From contig OX465282.1 of assembly GCA_949987705.1 (NCBI GenBank), forward strand, positions 124,206,310 through 124,270,309: 64,000 nucleotides of DNA. The letters run 5' to 3'. The notes under the pieces are model-generated. The model saw only the letters and a list, made by a program, of their open reading frames with translations. It made no database searches and was not told where the DNA came from. Every line of letters begins with the position of its first letter. Position 1 is the stretch's first letter. The position numbers were made by a program, and so were the translations under genes. The stretch is from Thereva unica (lineage: Eukaryota > Arthropoda > Insecta > Diptera > Therevidae). Shown piece by piece: positions 1 to 11,142 of the stretch.

Positions 1-482
1 CGAATGGGTTTCCACAAAAGCCCAATTTCCCAACAAACTATCGTTAGAGGCTTTCAAAATTAACTCTCCCTTTCTCCATTTCTTTTCTTTTCCTAGTAAA
101 AGGGAGACAAAAAACAGCGACAACCACACAACTATCAAAAAATTGATTCAACAATTCCGATGGTGGATGTTGACCCATGTGAAACTTACTATCTACATAA
201 TCTTTTTAATGTTATACGGGTTAGTATAGTGCAATCTAAAAATTTTCGCAAACTATGAAAATTATTTCTCCCATTCAGCTAATGTTTGGGTCTTTTTCCC
301 TTGTCCTTCACTGCGTTCAAAAATGAACAGCTTATGGGGCGCAATATGTCATAGTGCACCGGGCGCAAAAAATCCAAGCCCCGACCCTGCTTTCGTCGTA
401 ACGTTTTAGCAATTGGCTATAGGTTTTAGTGCTAGGAGAAAATAATTTTTTACCTATGGTGTCGGTTGCCAGTTTGCGAAGC
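1..482. other. unassigned non-coding DNA
   Basis: No gene, RNA or repeat structure could be recognised here. The base composition is mixed and no open frame has a recognisable domain. The last bases form the left target duplication flank of the SINE that follows. Confidence 0.4.
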
Positions 483-489
483 ATGCTTG

Positions 490-974
490 GGGCCTCGGTG
501 GTCTAGAGGTAAGGCGCTTGACTACTATCCCAGAGGTCCCGGGTTCGATTCCCGGCGGTGCCACGGTCCCAGCCTTTCCCAATTTTCCCACCTACATAAA
601 TTTCCTTCTTTCTTCTCCCCTCTTTACATTCCTGATTCCACCTGTCATAGCCTTCGCTGGTCTTTCCCCGCTCCACCAAGCGCATGTCATCGGTTGGCTG
701 ATGAGATTCAACTCGTTTCAGGAGGCATAACACTCCAGCGAGTTGTTTCTCAAATGCCCCGATGCCAGAGTCGCGAAATGGTTGGAAGTAGGTGGAATAA
801 AAAAAAAAAAAAATATCGCGGCTAGGTTGTGGCAGCTCCTTCCTACTTCTCTGTCTCTTTCTACTCTCTATCTTCCGGCTAGAGCTGCTGTTCGACATTC
901 TATACGAAAAAAATAGGTTGTCGAACAGTACAAAGGGGCTTTCCCTAAGCCTCTAGTCTATCACATAAAAAAAA
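490..974 (+). mobile_element. tRNA-derived SINE, full-length copy with 7-bp target duplication
   Basis: The head resembles a tRNA. It has an A-box-like TGGTCTAGAGG at about 500 and a perfect B box GGGTTCGATTCCC at about 540, inside a paired T arm. The acceptor stem does not pair well, so this is not a functional tRNA gene. A unique body of about 400 bp follows, with an internal A-run near 800, ending in CACATAAAAAAAA. The 7-mer ATGCTTG occurs immediately before (483-489) and after (975-981), as expected for target-primed insertion. A second copy of the same unit lies inverted at 7480-8503. The tail resembles the tails of the LINE family found at 7.4, 37.4 and 39.5 kb, which suggests that family mobilised it. 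Confidence 0.85.
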
Positions 975-981
975 ATGCTTG

Positions 982-3900
982 CTGACAGCCTGCGTTGCCC
1001 ACTTTATTGAAGCTTGTTGCTTCTCGGGGATATCGCTCTTCCCAACTCCCTTGAATCGGGCAAGGATTCTTTGGGCGTTACTTTGCTTTACATGCCTTTA
1101 GAGATGGAGCGCCTTTAGAGCCGGAGGCCATAGTGGTTAGCCTCCTTAAAGACCGGGTGCAGTTGAGGGGCCTGCTTCGGTCGAAGGGCCTGCAACTCTC
1201 GTAGGCTTGTTGGGATTGAGAAGTTTCGAATTAGGGTCTAAAGCTCCCTTTTCCCTCTACCTACCTCACTGCCTTTAACAACAGCAGGCTTAGTTTTTTA
1301 AGAACGGTTTTTCGTTACCTACAAAACCTCGATGAGCCATAACCCAACCAAGATTTACATGATTCAAAATAGCCGACTCACCAAGGCACATTGCCAGTTA
1401 TAGATTAGTTTAAACTCAATCATACCTTATCGTTTTGATTGATGCTCGACTTTCAAGGAAGATAAAAATCCGTTCGTTGGTATAGATTATTCTCTAGTTC
1501 TTGTTAGTACATGCACTCACCTCAGCTTGGCGCTTTCACCCAAGACTACAGCACTGGCATCTGCCCATATCTTGCAGTCTTCTGTGTAAAATGCAATATT
1601 ACCTGGGGAAAATCCAGTATATTCTAAAAGCTGAAAATGGTTGATAACTTCGAAGTTGCTGAAAATTGAGCCCTTACGAATTGAGAATTATCATGAACTT
1701 TGAGCTTTTTTCGTCTATTTTTCGTCTATAGCGCTAGATAATGCTCGCCCCAACATCATGCTCCGATTTAATTGATTATGCGATTCTCAGCAACGGCCGA
1801 TAAAGTTCCGGGAATTTTTTATTGAATATATAAGTGATCAACAACAATCTCTGCAAACTTATCTTAAAAGATGGCGCCACACGATTTTTTCCAAAAAAAA
1901 AAAAATTATATAGTCTGCAAAAGGTCAGAGAGCAAAAGTTTTTGTTTTGTGAACTTATATTGAAATTAAGACATTGAAACGAAACCGTTTTTTTCCAAAA
2001 ACAATGGATTTTTTCAAAAATCTTGCAATATTTTGCGAACCTGTAAAAACACTCTTATTCAACTTATCTTGAACTACGCTTTCACGGAAATACAAGTAAT
2101 TAAAAAATTGGCAATTTTTGGCGGTTTTTTGCAATAACTTATTGATTTTGCTTTTAGGACCAGGCCAGGTCTAAAGAGCTACACATCTTTGCCATTTAAC
2201 TTTTTTTTACAACGACGAGTTTTTTTTTAACACAAAAAACGGGTTTCGTGCTCTTTGACCGCCATTTTGAAAAGGACGCAAGTGCGTCATTTGTTTTAGC
2301 CTCCCTGCAAACAATTTTTCGGCTGCTCGATTTCTCGAACTATTCGCGAAAGAAAACTTGTCGAGAATTATTCGAGAAACAATCGTTAAAATATAAAATG
2401 ACCCCTAAAGCTTTTACGCTCTTTCCATGGTTTTGTTTCATTATCCTTTCCAATTGCTTTAAAATTTGAGATTATTGAGGGTTTTGCCATCGGATGATGA
2501 GTGCATGTACATTACATAGTCAGGCGCGATGAGAATATAAGCTGGTGAGCATTTTCAAAAGTAGAAGTGAATGGAAAAAAACGAGCACGTAAGCATATTC
2601 GAGAATCATTCGATATCGATTCGAAAAAGCGAAACACACATACATGCAAATCCTTCGAGACTCCATCGAACAAGCGATTCGTTATAGCGTTCCTTTTTTA
2701 TCATTTTCGAATCGCTCTCGATTTTTGTTATCGAAGAAAGCTTTCGTTTTTTATGAATCGCTCTCGCTTCGATATCAAATCGGAATTGTTGCAGGACTGT
2801 TAGTAGTTTTTGTAGGTAAAAACCCTCACTTATAGGACTATAGGGATCTCGCTGCTACCTCCATTCGAAGGTAAAGCTAATTCTCAGTGAAAAAAGCTCA
2901 CTCAAATATTGTTAAAGCTTGTTGGTATCATGGTATAGAAGTTTTCAAACGCCGTGACACAAATAATTTGAAGGGTTCTGCGCACCTCGTTGCCCAATTT
3001 CATAAATTTTGTTCTATCATTTCCCCTCTTTTAACTTAAAAACGCAACAAACGCAGAAAAAATTCAACAAAATAATTTGGGAAGGGATGTGCGCATGCCG
3101 GATGAATAAAGTTAAGTAATCTTTATATGTATTGAGGAGAGCTTTTAAATACATGTAAAACTCCTGCTCAACAAAGGCAGTTTATCCATCGTAATAAGCA
3201 TAATTTTACTATAATTATGCTAAATATTTCTCATCCCTAAATTTAAAATAAATTAAAAGAATTGCTGGAAAAATTTCTTTTAAAGATATGAGCATTTTCA
3301 TTCATAAATTGAGAGTTCTCCGCAGCCGCAAGCAGCACAACCTCCCCGGGCAGAAGCGCGCTTGCGACTGGCGGAAAATGTCAAAAATCTAGTAATCAAA
3401 GTGATAAAAACACAAATATCGTATTTTTTAGTAGAAATTACTACAAATTATTTCTGTGGCATATGTGTAAAATATAAAAACCTTAAAATAAAAAAATATA
3501 TAAAAACGGGTGTTTTTCAGTCATAATTTGTAAATTTTTTAAATAATCATTGAAGTCCCAGAAAGATACACCTCCCGGCAGCAATACGCAGTCGCGACTG
3601 ATTATATGGCAACAAGTGATTTGATAGGAGGAGTTAACTGGAGCTTTTGTCTGAACTTTTGAACATTTTTAAGAGCTTAGCTGGGGAACATGCGCGGGAT
3701 GTCACGAGGTTTGAAAACAACTATACAATAATTACAAGGTAAGCTTATAAAGGCCCCGTGACGTCACTCAGATATTAGTTCACAAAGGAAAAGGCTTTCT
3801 CGTGAGGTCACTCAGGTCTTTTATAATGTAAAAGTACTAAAAGCTTTTCAAGATGGAAACAGAGCTTTTCCTTAAGAGCCTACCTTGTATTATCGTTGGT

Positions 3901-4265
3901 ATGGAAAATAAAATCTTTCAGAGCCATGTACGCAACCATCTTCTCTAGTCTCAAACCACTGCATTGTTGTTGTTATTTAACAAAAAAAGCTCTCAGGTAA
4001 CTTATTCGAAAATCTCAGGTTAGCGACATGGCCAACTGTTAGCACATATGGTGACACCTGAGTCTTGACTTTCACAAAAAAGTCGTTAAAATTGCGCTTT
4101 TTACCGGACGATCTTCTCTCTTTCAACTGTTCTAGTTTATATAAAAGATTGGGCTTTAAAGTTTATGTTAAGCAAAATGAATACTGGACAGATATAATTC
4201 ACTTCTACGCGGGATCTGATTGTCCATCTGAATTCCTATAAACTAACATCGTACTAAAAAGAGTC
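982..4265. other. unassigned AT-rich non-coding DNA
   Basis: There is no coding sequence I can support. The stretch at about 1080-1260 (GC-richer, containing GGAGGCCATAGTGGTTAGCC) could be a decayed tRNA-related or LINE fragment, but I could not place it. Around 2550-2790 the DNA is rich in TCGA/TTCGA motifs. Two similar GC-rich blocks near 3320-3375 and 3560-3600 hint at a degenerate duplication of roughly 240 bp. The rest is AT-rich with short homopolymers. Confidence 0.35.
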
Positions 4266-4268
4266 TTA

Positions 4269-4423
4269 AGGCCCCCATACACGGTCAAATTGGATGTACA
4301 TCCAGATTTCCATCAAACCCATAAGCGCAATGAGTTTTGATCGGCCGGCCGGCCCACAATCGTTAGTTTTGGTTGTACATCTGCCCTTCGATGTACATCC
4401 AATTTGACCGTGTATGGGGGCCT
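4269..4423. mobile_element. 155-bp PIF/Harbinger-type MITE, copy 1
   Basis: Near-perfect terminal inverted repeats of about 32 bp begin AGGCCCCCATACACGGTC. TTA lies directly outside both ends (4266-4268 and 4424-4426), matching the 3-bp TWA target preference of PIF/Harbinger transposons. There is no coding capacity. The centre contains a CCGGCC-rich palindrome. The copy at 31399-31553 has exactly the same length with its own TAA duplication, so the boundaries are well supported. Confidence 0.9.
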
Positions 4424-4426
4424 TTA

Positions 4427-7200
4427 GTTTTGTGTTTGGGTACAAAATTTTTTTAGGAGCTGAAATAACATTTGAAATGCATTTAAACAAACCTTTTTTT
4501 CCATACGGGTTAACTTCAGGTTACACCATACCTCTGCACCTAAAAAACTAGCTATGTAGCAGACTATTTGAATTATTTAAATTGGCAGACATGTATATCG
4601 CGAATGGATACGGTTTAGCAAAGATGTATCACCAACAGCTGAAATTGCATTGTTCCACATGCTGAAATATAGTTTTTTAACAGACCAATTCCACTATTTT
4701 TATAAAAGTTTAAAACAATTTTAAAAATTCACAAAATACCAACGATAAAAGTTATCATTTAATTTACATACATATTTGCATATGGCAAAAAGTTTAAGTC
4801 ACTCAAGCGCTAAGGAAGGACATCACATATGTACTACGATAAAGTTTCGGACGGACATATGCGCCATGCCACAACAATATGAAATTCACTCTTGTCTCCT
4901 ATTAATCCTTCCTGTTTTTATTTATTTATTGTTTTTATTTTGTTTTTGCAGTTGTATTTTAAAAGTTGTTTCATTCCCCATAAAATTTCATGCATGGCAA
5001 CTCTCTACTATTTCAAAAGTTTGCACAATCAACACACAAACTTTCCCCATAAAACCAGAAGATGAGAGTTAAACAATAATATTTTAACGCAGGAGCAGGA
5101 CTTCAGGAAATGAAATCCACAAAATGAACGTTTCATGTATGTGCGTGGGTGTGTAGGAGTATGGGTGTGTGTGTGTGCCTCTGCTCGCACGCTATAATAA
5201 AACAACAAGCAAATAATGAAACACATCGAAACAGAAAAAAAAATGTAATAAAAACAAGGAAGAAATCCTTCATTGCGAGCAAAGTTCTCGGCAGGATTGT
5301 TTGCATGACGAACAGATGAAAGTGGCATTAAGCAAGGATTCGGGTATTTTTTTTTGTTTTGGTTGTTGTTGTTATTGTTGCCGAAATTCGGTGGATGTGA
5401 TAATTTACTAGAAGTGGGGAGAGCTCATATGTTATGTCCTTATATATACAAGGAAGTAAAACATTTCGTGAAACGGATGTCATTTCGCATTAGACCGTTA
5501 CAAGGATTATTTATGTGGTGTTATCCGTATGAAGGGAAATCGTTTCGCACAGCTGGCAACACACATTACCAGGCGGCCGTATTGGCCCCATGAAGGTCCT
5601 GGCACACATATCCTGGATGCTCCTGGCGGCAATTACCTAAACAGTTTAAGGATTTATTTGTTTTTTATTAAATTTCGGCTTATGTTATCTTATTAATATA
5701 TTTTATGAGGGCAACTAATTAATTTTCCGGAGCGGAGGTGGGGAGCGGGGGGGAGCTATCATAACCGCAATAAATTATCACTAAATTGATCCTCTTTTCC
5801 TGATAAAGCACAGAGAAGTTAACCGGAAAATTCCCGAATGTTGTGGATGAGAGTTTTTCTGGTATACACTTTTCCGGGGCTGCCCCAGCGCCAGGAATAG
5901 TTGAAAGGTAATTAATTACGGAATTATTTTTGTTATTATTATGTAAAGCCGTTTATGACTGTACAGTTATGGATTGCCGAAGTTGATGAAGTTGCTAATT
6001 ATGTAAATTAAAAACTGTTTTTACCTGGCTAAGTCATAATACCTAACTGCCCAGGTACCTTTATTGTAGGGGGTGGGTGATCACAGGGCAATGAACTTTT
6101 ATTTTTAGTAACGATATTAATTAATAAATCTGATGCTGGTCGCTGCATCATACCCGCAATAGGTTGTCAAGGTGTTTAGTCCATGCTGTTAGGCGAACAA
6201 TAAGCTTTAATTTGTTGTGCACACGGGCATGTTATTAAATCGATACTAATTAATTGAAATCGTCGGGAAATTTTGTGGTCTATGGTGCATATTAATCGTG
6301 AGGGTGGTGTTTTTGTGTATTGTATTTGTATTTTTATGAACTAATTTAAAATTTAATAAAAGCCGGTTTTAAGCTGTGGGAGATATTCATAGATTAGTTT
6401 TCGCTGAAAAAGCAATTCTGGTAAATTTCAAATATTAAATGATGAATTATTAAATCATTTTTAAGCTTTCATAAATGTTCAGATTATGGTTTACCAAATA
6501 AGCGGTTTTTCGAACTAATAATTTAACTGTCTAGTTGAAAAAAAATAGTTCCTAACTTCTTAAATTACCCGCAAGTCAAGCTTAGCTGATGGCATATGAA
6601 TTGTTTTTGATAGAGGTTCTAAGTTAATAATCAAAAACATTGTCTATACATCCATTAATAACAAAGTAGTAAGATACCATAACAATCGTGCCGAGTCAGG
6701 CGATGCCAATGAAAATCACTATTTCACCTTTTGGTTGTTGTAGGAGTTGTAAAATACTAACTGCGAAAGATTGCTCCTGTTCAAACTTCAAAGTTTGCTC
6801 GTTTTAGCTTTCTCGAATTAAATTAATGCTTTAGCTTCACTCTAAGTCTTTGTCCAGCGTTCAATTGTTGATGGACATTCTTGAGGTTCGTATCCACCAG
6901 GGCACGAACAGTGGCAGAATAGGACTTTAAAGGATTGAGCTGAAGTAAGTTAGAGGTCGACCAAGAAGAAACACGATGTAGGTCAGTAGCAAGCTTCTCC
7001 ACATTATCTTTGAATTTGATCATTGGGCGCCGAAATATAGAGTTGCACATCATCAGTGTACATATGAATCTTAGTATGTGTTTCTACCGAAGGAAGATCG
7101 TTAATAAAGATGCTGAATAAGAGAGGACCCAAAACGGAACCTTAGCGTACGCCAACATGGAGCGGAGTTATCGAGGAACTACAACCACCAAATTAAACTT
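4427..7200. other. non-coding DNA, possibly host unique sequence
   Basis: No coding region could be supported. A short GT/TG microsatellite lies near 5140-5180. The interval 5600-6420 is AT-rich, free of recognisable TE motifs and without simple-sequence expansion, so it may be host intergenic or intronic DNA. The interval 6810-7150 reads on the minus strand like a badly decayed LINE reverse transcriptase (a fragment resembling the segment that follows the FADD box, around 6823-7053), but there are no diagnostic residues. Confidence 0.35.
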
Positions 7201-7221
7201 TCTGAGAAAGCTTTGTAAGAG

Positions 7222-7345
7222 CTCGTCCATTAAGTATGTTAGGAGTTTAGGGGGAGGGGTCTACCCGAATCTTACCCAATCTCACTTGTGGGAGAGGGGG
7301 ATCTCGGCAATATCCCTATTTTTTTTCCGCGAAAAATAGTGCAAA
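7222..7345 (+). mobile_element. terminal fragment of a TIR-type repeat family (copy C)
   Basis: This stretch begins CGTCCATTAAGTATGTTAGG and continues with a G-rich block and a pyrimidine block. It matches, in the same order, the starts of the repeats at about 42320 and, inverted, at about 61092. The segment is cut off at about 7350, where a LINE 3' tail begins. More of the same family appears after the LINE (around 9290-9375), so the LINE probably inserted into this copy. The superfamily is unknown. Confidence 0.6.
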
Positions 7346-7479
7346 AAAAATTTGATGTGAATAAACCAAGCTTAGGAGTCACTTTTTATACTATCAGTTT
7401 GCCTTGTCGTTAAGGTCATGGTGCAATGTCTAGTAGTAAGCTTGGTTTGAAGAATAGAGAAGAATAGGAAAAGTTAGAG

Positions 7480-8503
7480 TGGGTCTTTTTTTATGTGGAA
7501 GACTAGAGACTAAGAAAATGCCCTTTATACTGTCGACAATCTTTTTTCTTCGTATAAAGTGCAATGTCGAAAAGCAGCTCTAATCGGAAAGGAAGAAACT
7601 ACCACAACCTAGCCGCAATATTTTTATTACACCTACTCCCAACTATTACTTTCGCAACTCCAACATCGGGGCATCAATAAACAACTCGCTGGAGTGTTAT
7701 GCCTCCTGAAACGAGTTGAATCTAATCAACAAGCCGATGACATGCGCTTTTGACGGAGCGAGGAAGGGCTAAAGCTGGTGACAGAATTTCGCGCAAACGC
7801 GGTGCGGGCATTGACAGATAGAATAGAGTATGTGTATTGCAATGCGAACTAACGAAATGTGGCTTGAGGTCTACGCACACACCGCGTAAGTTGCTTTACT
7901 TTCTACTTCTTGCGCGTTGCCGCGCGGTCCAGTGTAAAAAAGTTGTTTGTGTGTTGTGTTTTGAGTCGTGTTTTTGTGTTGGTGGGCATTTTGTTTATGT
8001 TTTAAATCGTGTGCTGGTGTTGGGGATAAGAAATTTGTTGAATTTCATAATTATTTCGAAATTGTGATGATGAAATTAGTACCTACCTAGAACAAATACA
8101 AGTCCTGTAGGATAGAAAATTAATACGCAAATCATACAGCTTTTTCAATTTATTTCGTATCACGTCCACTTGTCACTTTGATTTTTAGGTTGTGTCAAAG
8201 TCGGAACGCGACACCAGCACCGCGACTTTGTGTCAGTGAAAAATCCGCACACACCGCGAAGCCAATGGCCGCACCGCCATTGCGCGTAATTCTGTCACTA
8301 GCTTAAGGAAGGCTCAGGAGGAATCTGGAATGTAAAGAGGGAAGAAGAAAGAAAAAAAGTCATGTAGGTGGGAAAGTGGAAAAGGCGAAGGACCGTGGGG
8401 CTGCCGGTATTCGAACCCGGGACCTCTGTGGAGGTAGCCGGACGCCTTACTCCTTAGGCTGCAGAGGGCCCCCTAAACTACCTAGGCTACCGAGGTCTGG
8501 GGG
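7480..8503 (-). mobile_element. tRNA-derived SINE, second copy, interrupted
   Basis: This is the same unit as the SINE at 490-974 in inverse orientation. The tRNA-like head lies at about 8395-8500, with a B-box-like GGGTTCGAATACC on the minus strand and extra bases in the A-box arm. The body is collinear with copy 1, and the A-rich CCACATAAAAAAA end falls at 7480-7495. A 521-bp TIR element at 7778-8298 divides it. Without that insert, the length is about 500 bp, close to copy 1. It is inserted in the 3' untranslated part of the LINE at 7360-9060. Confidence 0.8.
7778..8298. mobile_element. 521-bp non-autonomous TIR element inside the SINE
   Basis: Inverted ends of roughly 38 bp begin GTGACAGAATTTCGCGC (left) and GTGACAGAATTACGCGC (right, complement). 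The SINE sequence is continuous on either side. No long open frame is present, so the element must depend on a transposase made elsewhere. Subterminal CACACACCGCG motifs occur near both ends (about 7880 and 8250). The target duplication is not clear, so the superfamily is left open. Confidence 0.7.
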
Positions 8504-9279
8504 TGCTCAGGAAATGTCGATGAACCTTACGTTTGAGCTCTAAGATGTTGTACGTGTTCGAAAATACTGACTGGGGGAGATTATTCCATAGTAGATATGC
8601 CCGAACTTCTAGATCGTATTGTGCCCAAGAGAGTTGAGCTGTAGGGTATGGGGGCGGGGGGGTCGAACGGGTTATTCTTGCGTTGCGGGAAAAATATTTC
8701 CGTGCAGGCAGGAGGTTCTGAATTTCAATGAAATAGTCACTATGGTAATAGTGATAAAGTATGGAGAATGAATGCGAATGAAGGATTTGTAGATTGTAGC
8801 CAGCGCGGCTGGTAGGAGGAGGATCTTGCATCTTTTAAGAAATCCAACACATTGGGAGGCTTGTTTGGCGTTGCGCAAATTGATTCCTGGTGAATGGAGA
8901 TGTTGGCGCATTCTAAAGATATTGAATAATTGCTCAATTATTGTGAAGCGGATGAAGGATTTTGGAGGGAATTCATCGAAATGTATCGCTTTACTTTCTG
9001 CAAAACTAGCAATTATAATTGCCAAACACGTAGTTTCAGACATGTTTTCTCCACGAAAACATAAACGTAAATGAAGTCAATCTCATATTTTTTGGCATAC
9101 ACAAATTTGCGCAAATTGCCCGCTTGTGTATGGGCCCCTTGGAGAGTTCATTAAACGATAGGTTTTGCTGTCAGTTTTGCAACAGTTACTGCTATGACTG
9201 TCGGAAAACCTACCGTGAAAGGTGATGATTGATGTAATTATTTGAATATTCGGATTTCCATTAATCGTGACTGATGGAA

Positions 9280-9380
9280 TTAATTGATTTTCTCGCCTAG
9301 TTCGCTCCTTGTTTTCCGTTCAGAGTGGCTACGGCGTAAATTCTCGCCGTGAATTCCGGCGTTATTGTGGAGTCGTATTT
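9280..9380 (+). mobile_element. internal fragment of repeat family copy C
   Basis: The stretch TTCGCCTAGTTCGC... followed by a CCGTAAATTC-type inverted motif resembles 42905-42980 and, inverted, 60405-60475. It is probably the continuation of the copy starting at 7222, beyond the inserted LINE. Confidence 0.45.
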
Positions 9381-10332
9381 ACATTTTCTTCTCCCACAGA
9401 GTTAGGAAATATATAGGCGTTAGCGAGAAAACTGGGTTAAATTTAGTATTTAGTATTCATATTTATCGCGGTTATGCAAACCATAAAGTAAAAAAGAAGC
9501 TTCTCGATTATTTGACCGCCACGGCGTGACCCGCGGAAATGCCCGACTTGCTGTGTTCACGCCCGTAAATGCGTGTTTTTATTGTAAATACTATAGATTT
9601 TTTTAGAAATGACAGAAGAGGGTATACAATAGTTGAGCCAACTTTCACTGATGAAAAGAGCATGGATACCGGAATTTATGAAAACCTCATGTTATTCGCC
9701 AATTTTGGGACGAATACTTGCGAATTTGATAGGCAAGCGTTAAAGCCACTAAGCCGAACTAAAAATTTAGAGCAACGTTGAGCAATTTTGAACTAAGTGC
9801 AACACCGAACATAGTCAAGCAGCAAAAGCCTGAAAGAGCAAAGTTCTAAAAAATTTAGCAGGCTTTTAGAATGAAAGCAAAATGCAATTTGCTGTGAGAT
9901 CGAATAATTTTTTTGGATTCACAAGTGAAGCCAACACTTACGCCCCCTTGTCTAAAAAAACGGTTTATTGGAAGTGTTTGGAAAGTGAGTCTGGGAAAGT
10001 GAAAGGCCGTACAATAAGGCCCAAACGCTAGTAGCAAATGACTCCAGTGCTATAGACATTGTAGTTGGAAGGCATCGCGAACGATGACAAAACGCCCATC
10101 CTTTTTATTCCAGATATTGGCGAGGGCATCCCTAGTGGAGACAGAGTGTAGTAATCCAAGATTGCAAATTTTAAAGCTTCCCGCAGTAGATTTCTGTTAG
10201 TCGCGCTAGGCTTTCATTTATGCTACCTTTAGTCAGAGACCTAGTCTCCACTGGAAGACTGGACGTAGACCAGGACATCCATAGTTGTGCTTAGTATGAA
10301 GAAAATAATAGACTGGTCAGATCGGATACCAG
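9381..10332. other. unassigned non-coding DNA
   Basis: Only short open frames without recognisable domains occur. No inverted or tandem repeat of note was seen. This DNA may be intronic to the receptor gene whose exons begin at 12235, if that gene's 5' exons lie further left. Confidence 0.35.
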
Positions 10333-11142
10333 GGGGGCAATTCTGGTTCGGTGCAGTGAAAACGTGAAAACACTTTACACGTTTACACCTTTGATTGCGA
10401 TTCTTATACCGTGCAAACCACTGTCAAAAACTTTGCACGTATAAAAATTTTTTACACCGTGAAATTTAGAGTGAAGTCGTGAAAAGTTTACACTTTAGAT
10501 ATGTACCTACTAGATTTGATAAACTGTCACTTGCTAGTTACCGAGGTTACATGACACACTCAACACGAGTACAATTTTCGGTTTGGTTTATGTCATCTAA
10601 CCAGCGTCCGACCGAAAAAATGTGCCGAACGTGTTCTGAAAGGGTTCACAAGTTTTTGCTTGGTTGAGTACAATTTTCAGTCGAAGTATCATGTAACTAA
10701 CGACTGTAAAATGAACCCAAAATGGAGATTGAAGTAAAGTGTTTTTTTTTGACATTATGAAAGAAAAGAACGTGTTAAAACTGTTAGATGGCAAAAAATA
10801 TACAAATAAACACATTTATAAAATGTTTAAGAGTGAAATACGACGAACTGACATTTAACCAAACCGAAATGACAACTAAAAATCCATGTTCGTAATGTCA
10901 TATAACACTCGACCGAAAATGCAAACTCAGATCGAGTTAAGTTCGGTTTGCGTTCGGTTTGTCATGTAACTCCGGTAAGTATAAAAATTCAATTCAGCCT
11001 TTATTCAGCATTAAGTTTACACGAATGCAACGAGAATCGCTTTCTCAGGTTGAGTGCAGTGATAAAGTGAAAAAAGGTGTGTAAAACGTCAAGTGTAAAC
11101 TTTTTTTCACGTTTTCACTGCACCGAACCAGAATTGACTCCC
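10333..11142. mobile_element. ~810-bp TIR element with long inverted ends
   Basis: The ends are inverted repeats of about 60-70 bp: CAATTCTGGTTCGGTGCAG at 10338 and its complement near 11135, both followed by matching GTGAAAACGTGAAAA and TTTACAC motifs. There is no transposase frame. A second TIR element is nested at about 10541-10975. The target duplication could not be fixed because the outermost G-rich bases differ, so the limits are good to a few bases and the superfamily is uncertain. Confidence 0.75.
10541..10975. mobile_element. nested TIR element with subterminal repeats
   Basis: The ends are CCGAGGTTACATGACA on the left and, as complement, CCGGAGTTACATGACA on the right. Several internal copies of related motifs combining TTCGGTTTG with a TGTCATGTAAC-like string occur in both orientations (about 10576, 10680, 10857, 10890 and 10945). 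Such clusters often serve as transposase binding sites. The flanks are TTA (left) and TAA (right), which is suggestive of a TWA-type target but not an identical duplication. Confidence 0.55.

Larger units (their letters stand above)
7360..9060 (-). pseudogene. 5'-truncated LINE remnant (jockey/CR1-like), split by a SINE
   Basis: The 3' tail (7360-7479, minus strand) matches the 3' tails at 37425-37525 and 39545-39635. After the SINE at 7480-8503, the same LINE resumes at 8504. It encodes decayed C-terminal reverse transcriptase sequence: a segment like NVLDFLKD followed by an IYKSFIRIHSP-like segment at about 8750-8880, then a C-terminal LLWNNLPQSVF-type motif at 8500-8620. In this family the latter usually reads LWN.LP..VF. 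Several frameshifts and stops are present and the endonuclease is absent. The region is inactive. Confidence 0.7.

Noticed and set aside
493..566. Possible tRNA gene
   Set aside because: The A and B boxes are good, but the acceptor stem does not pair, the sequence continues as a ~485-bp unit with an A-rich tail and target duplication, and a second copy exists. It is a SINE head.
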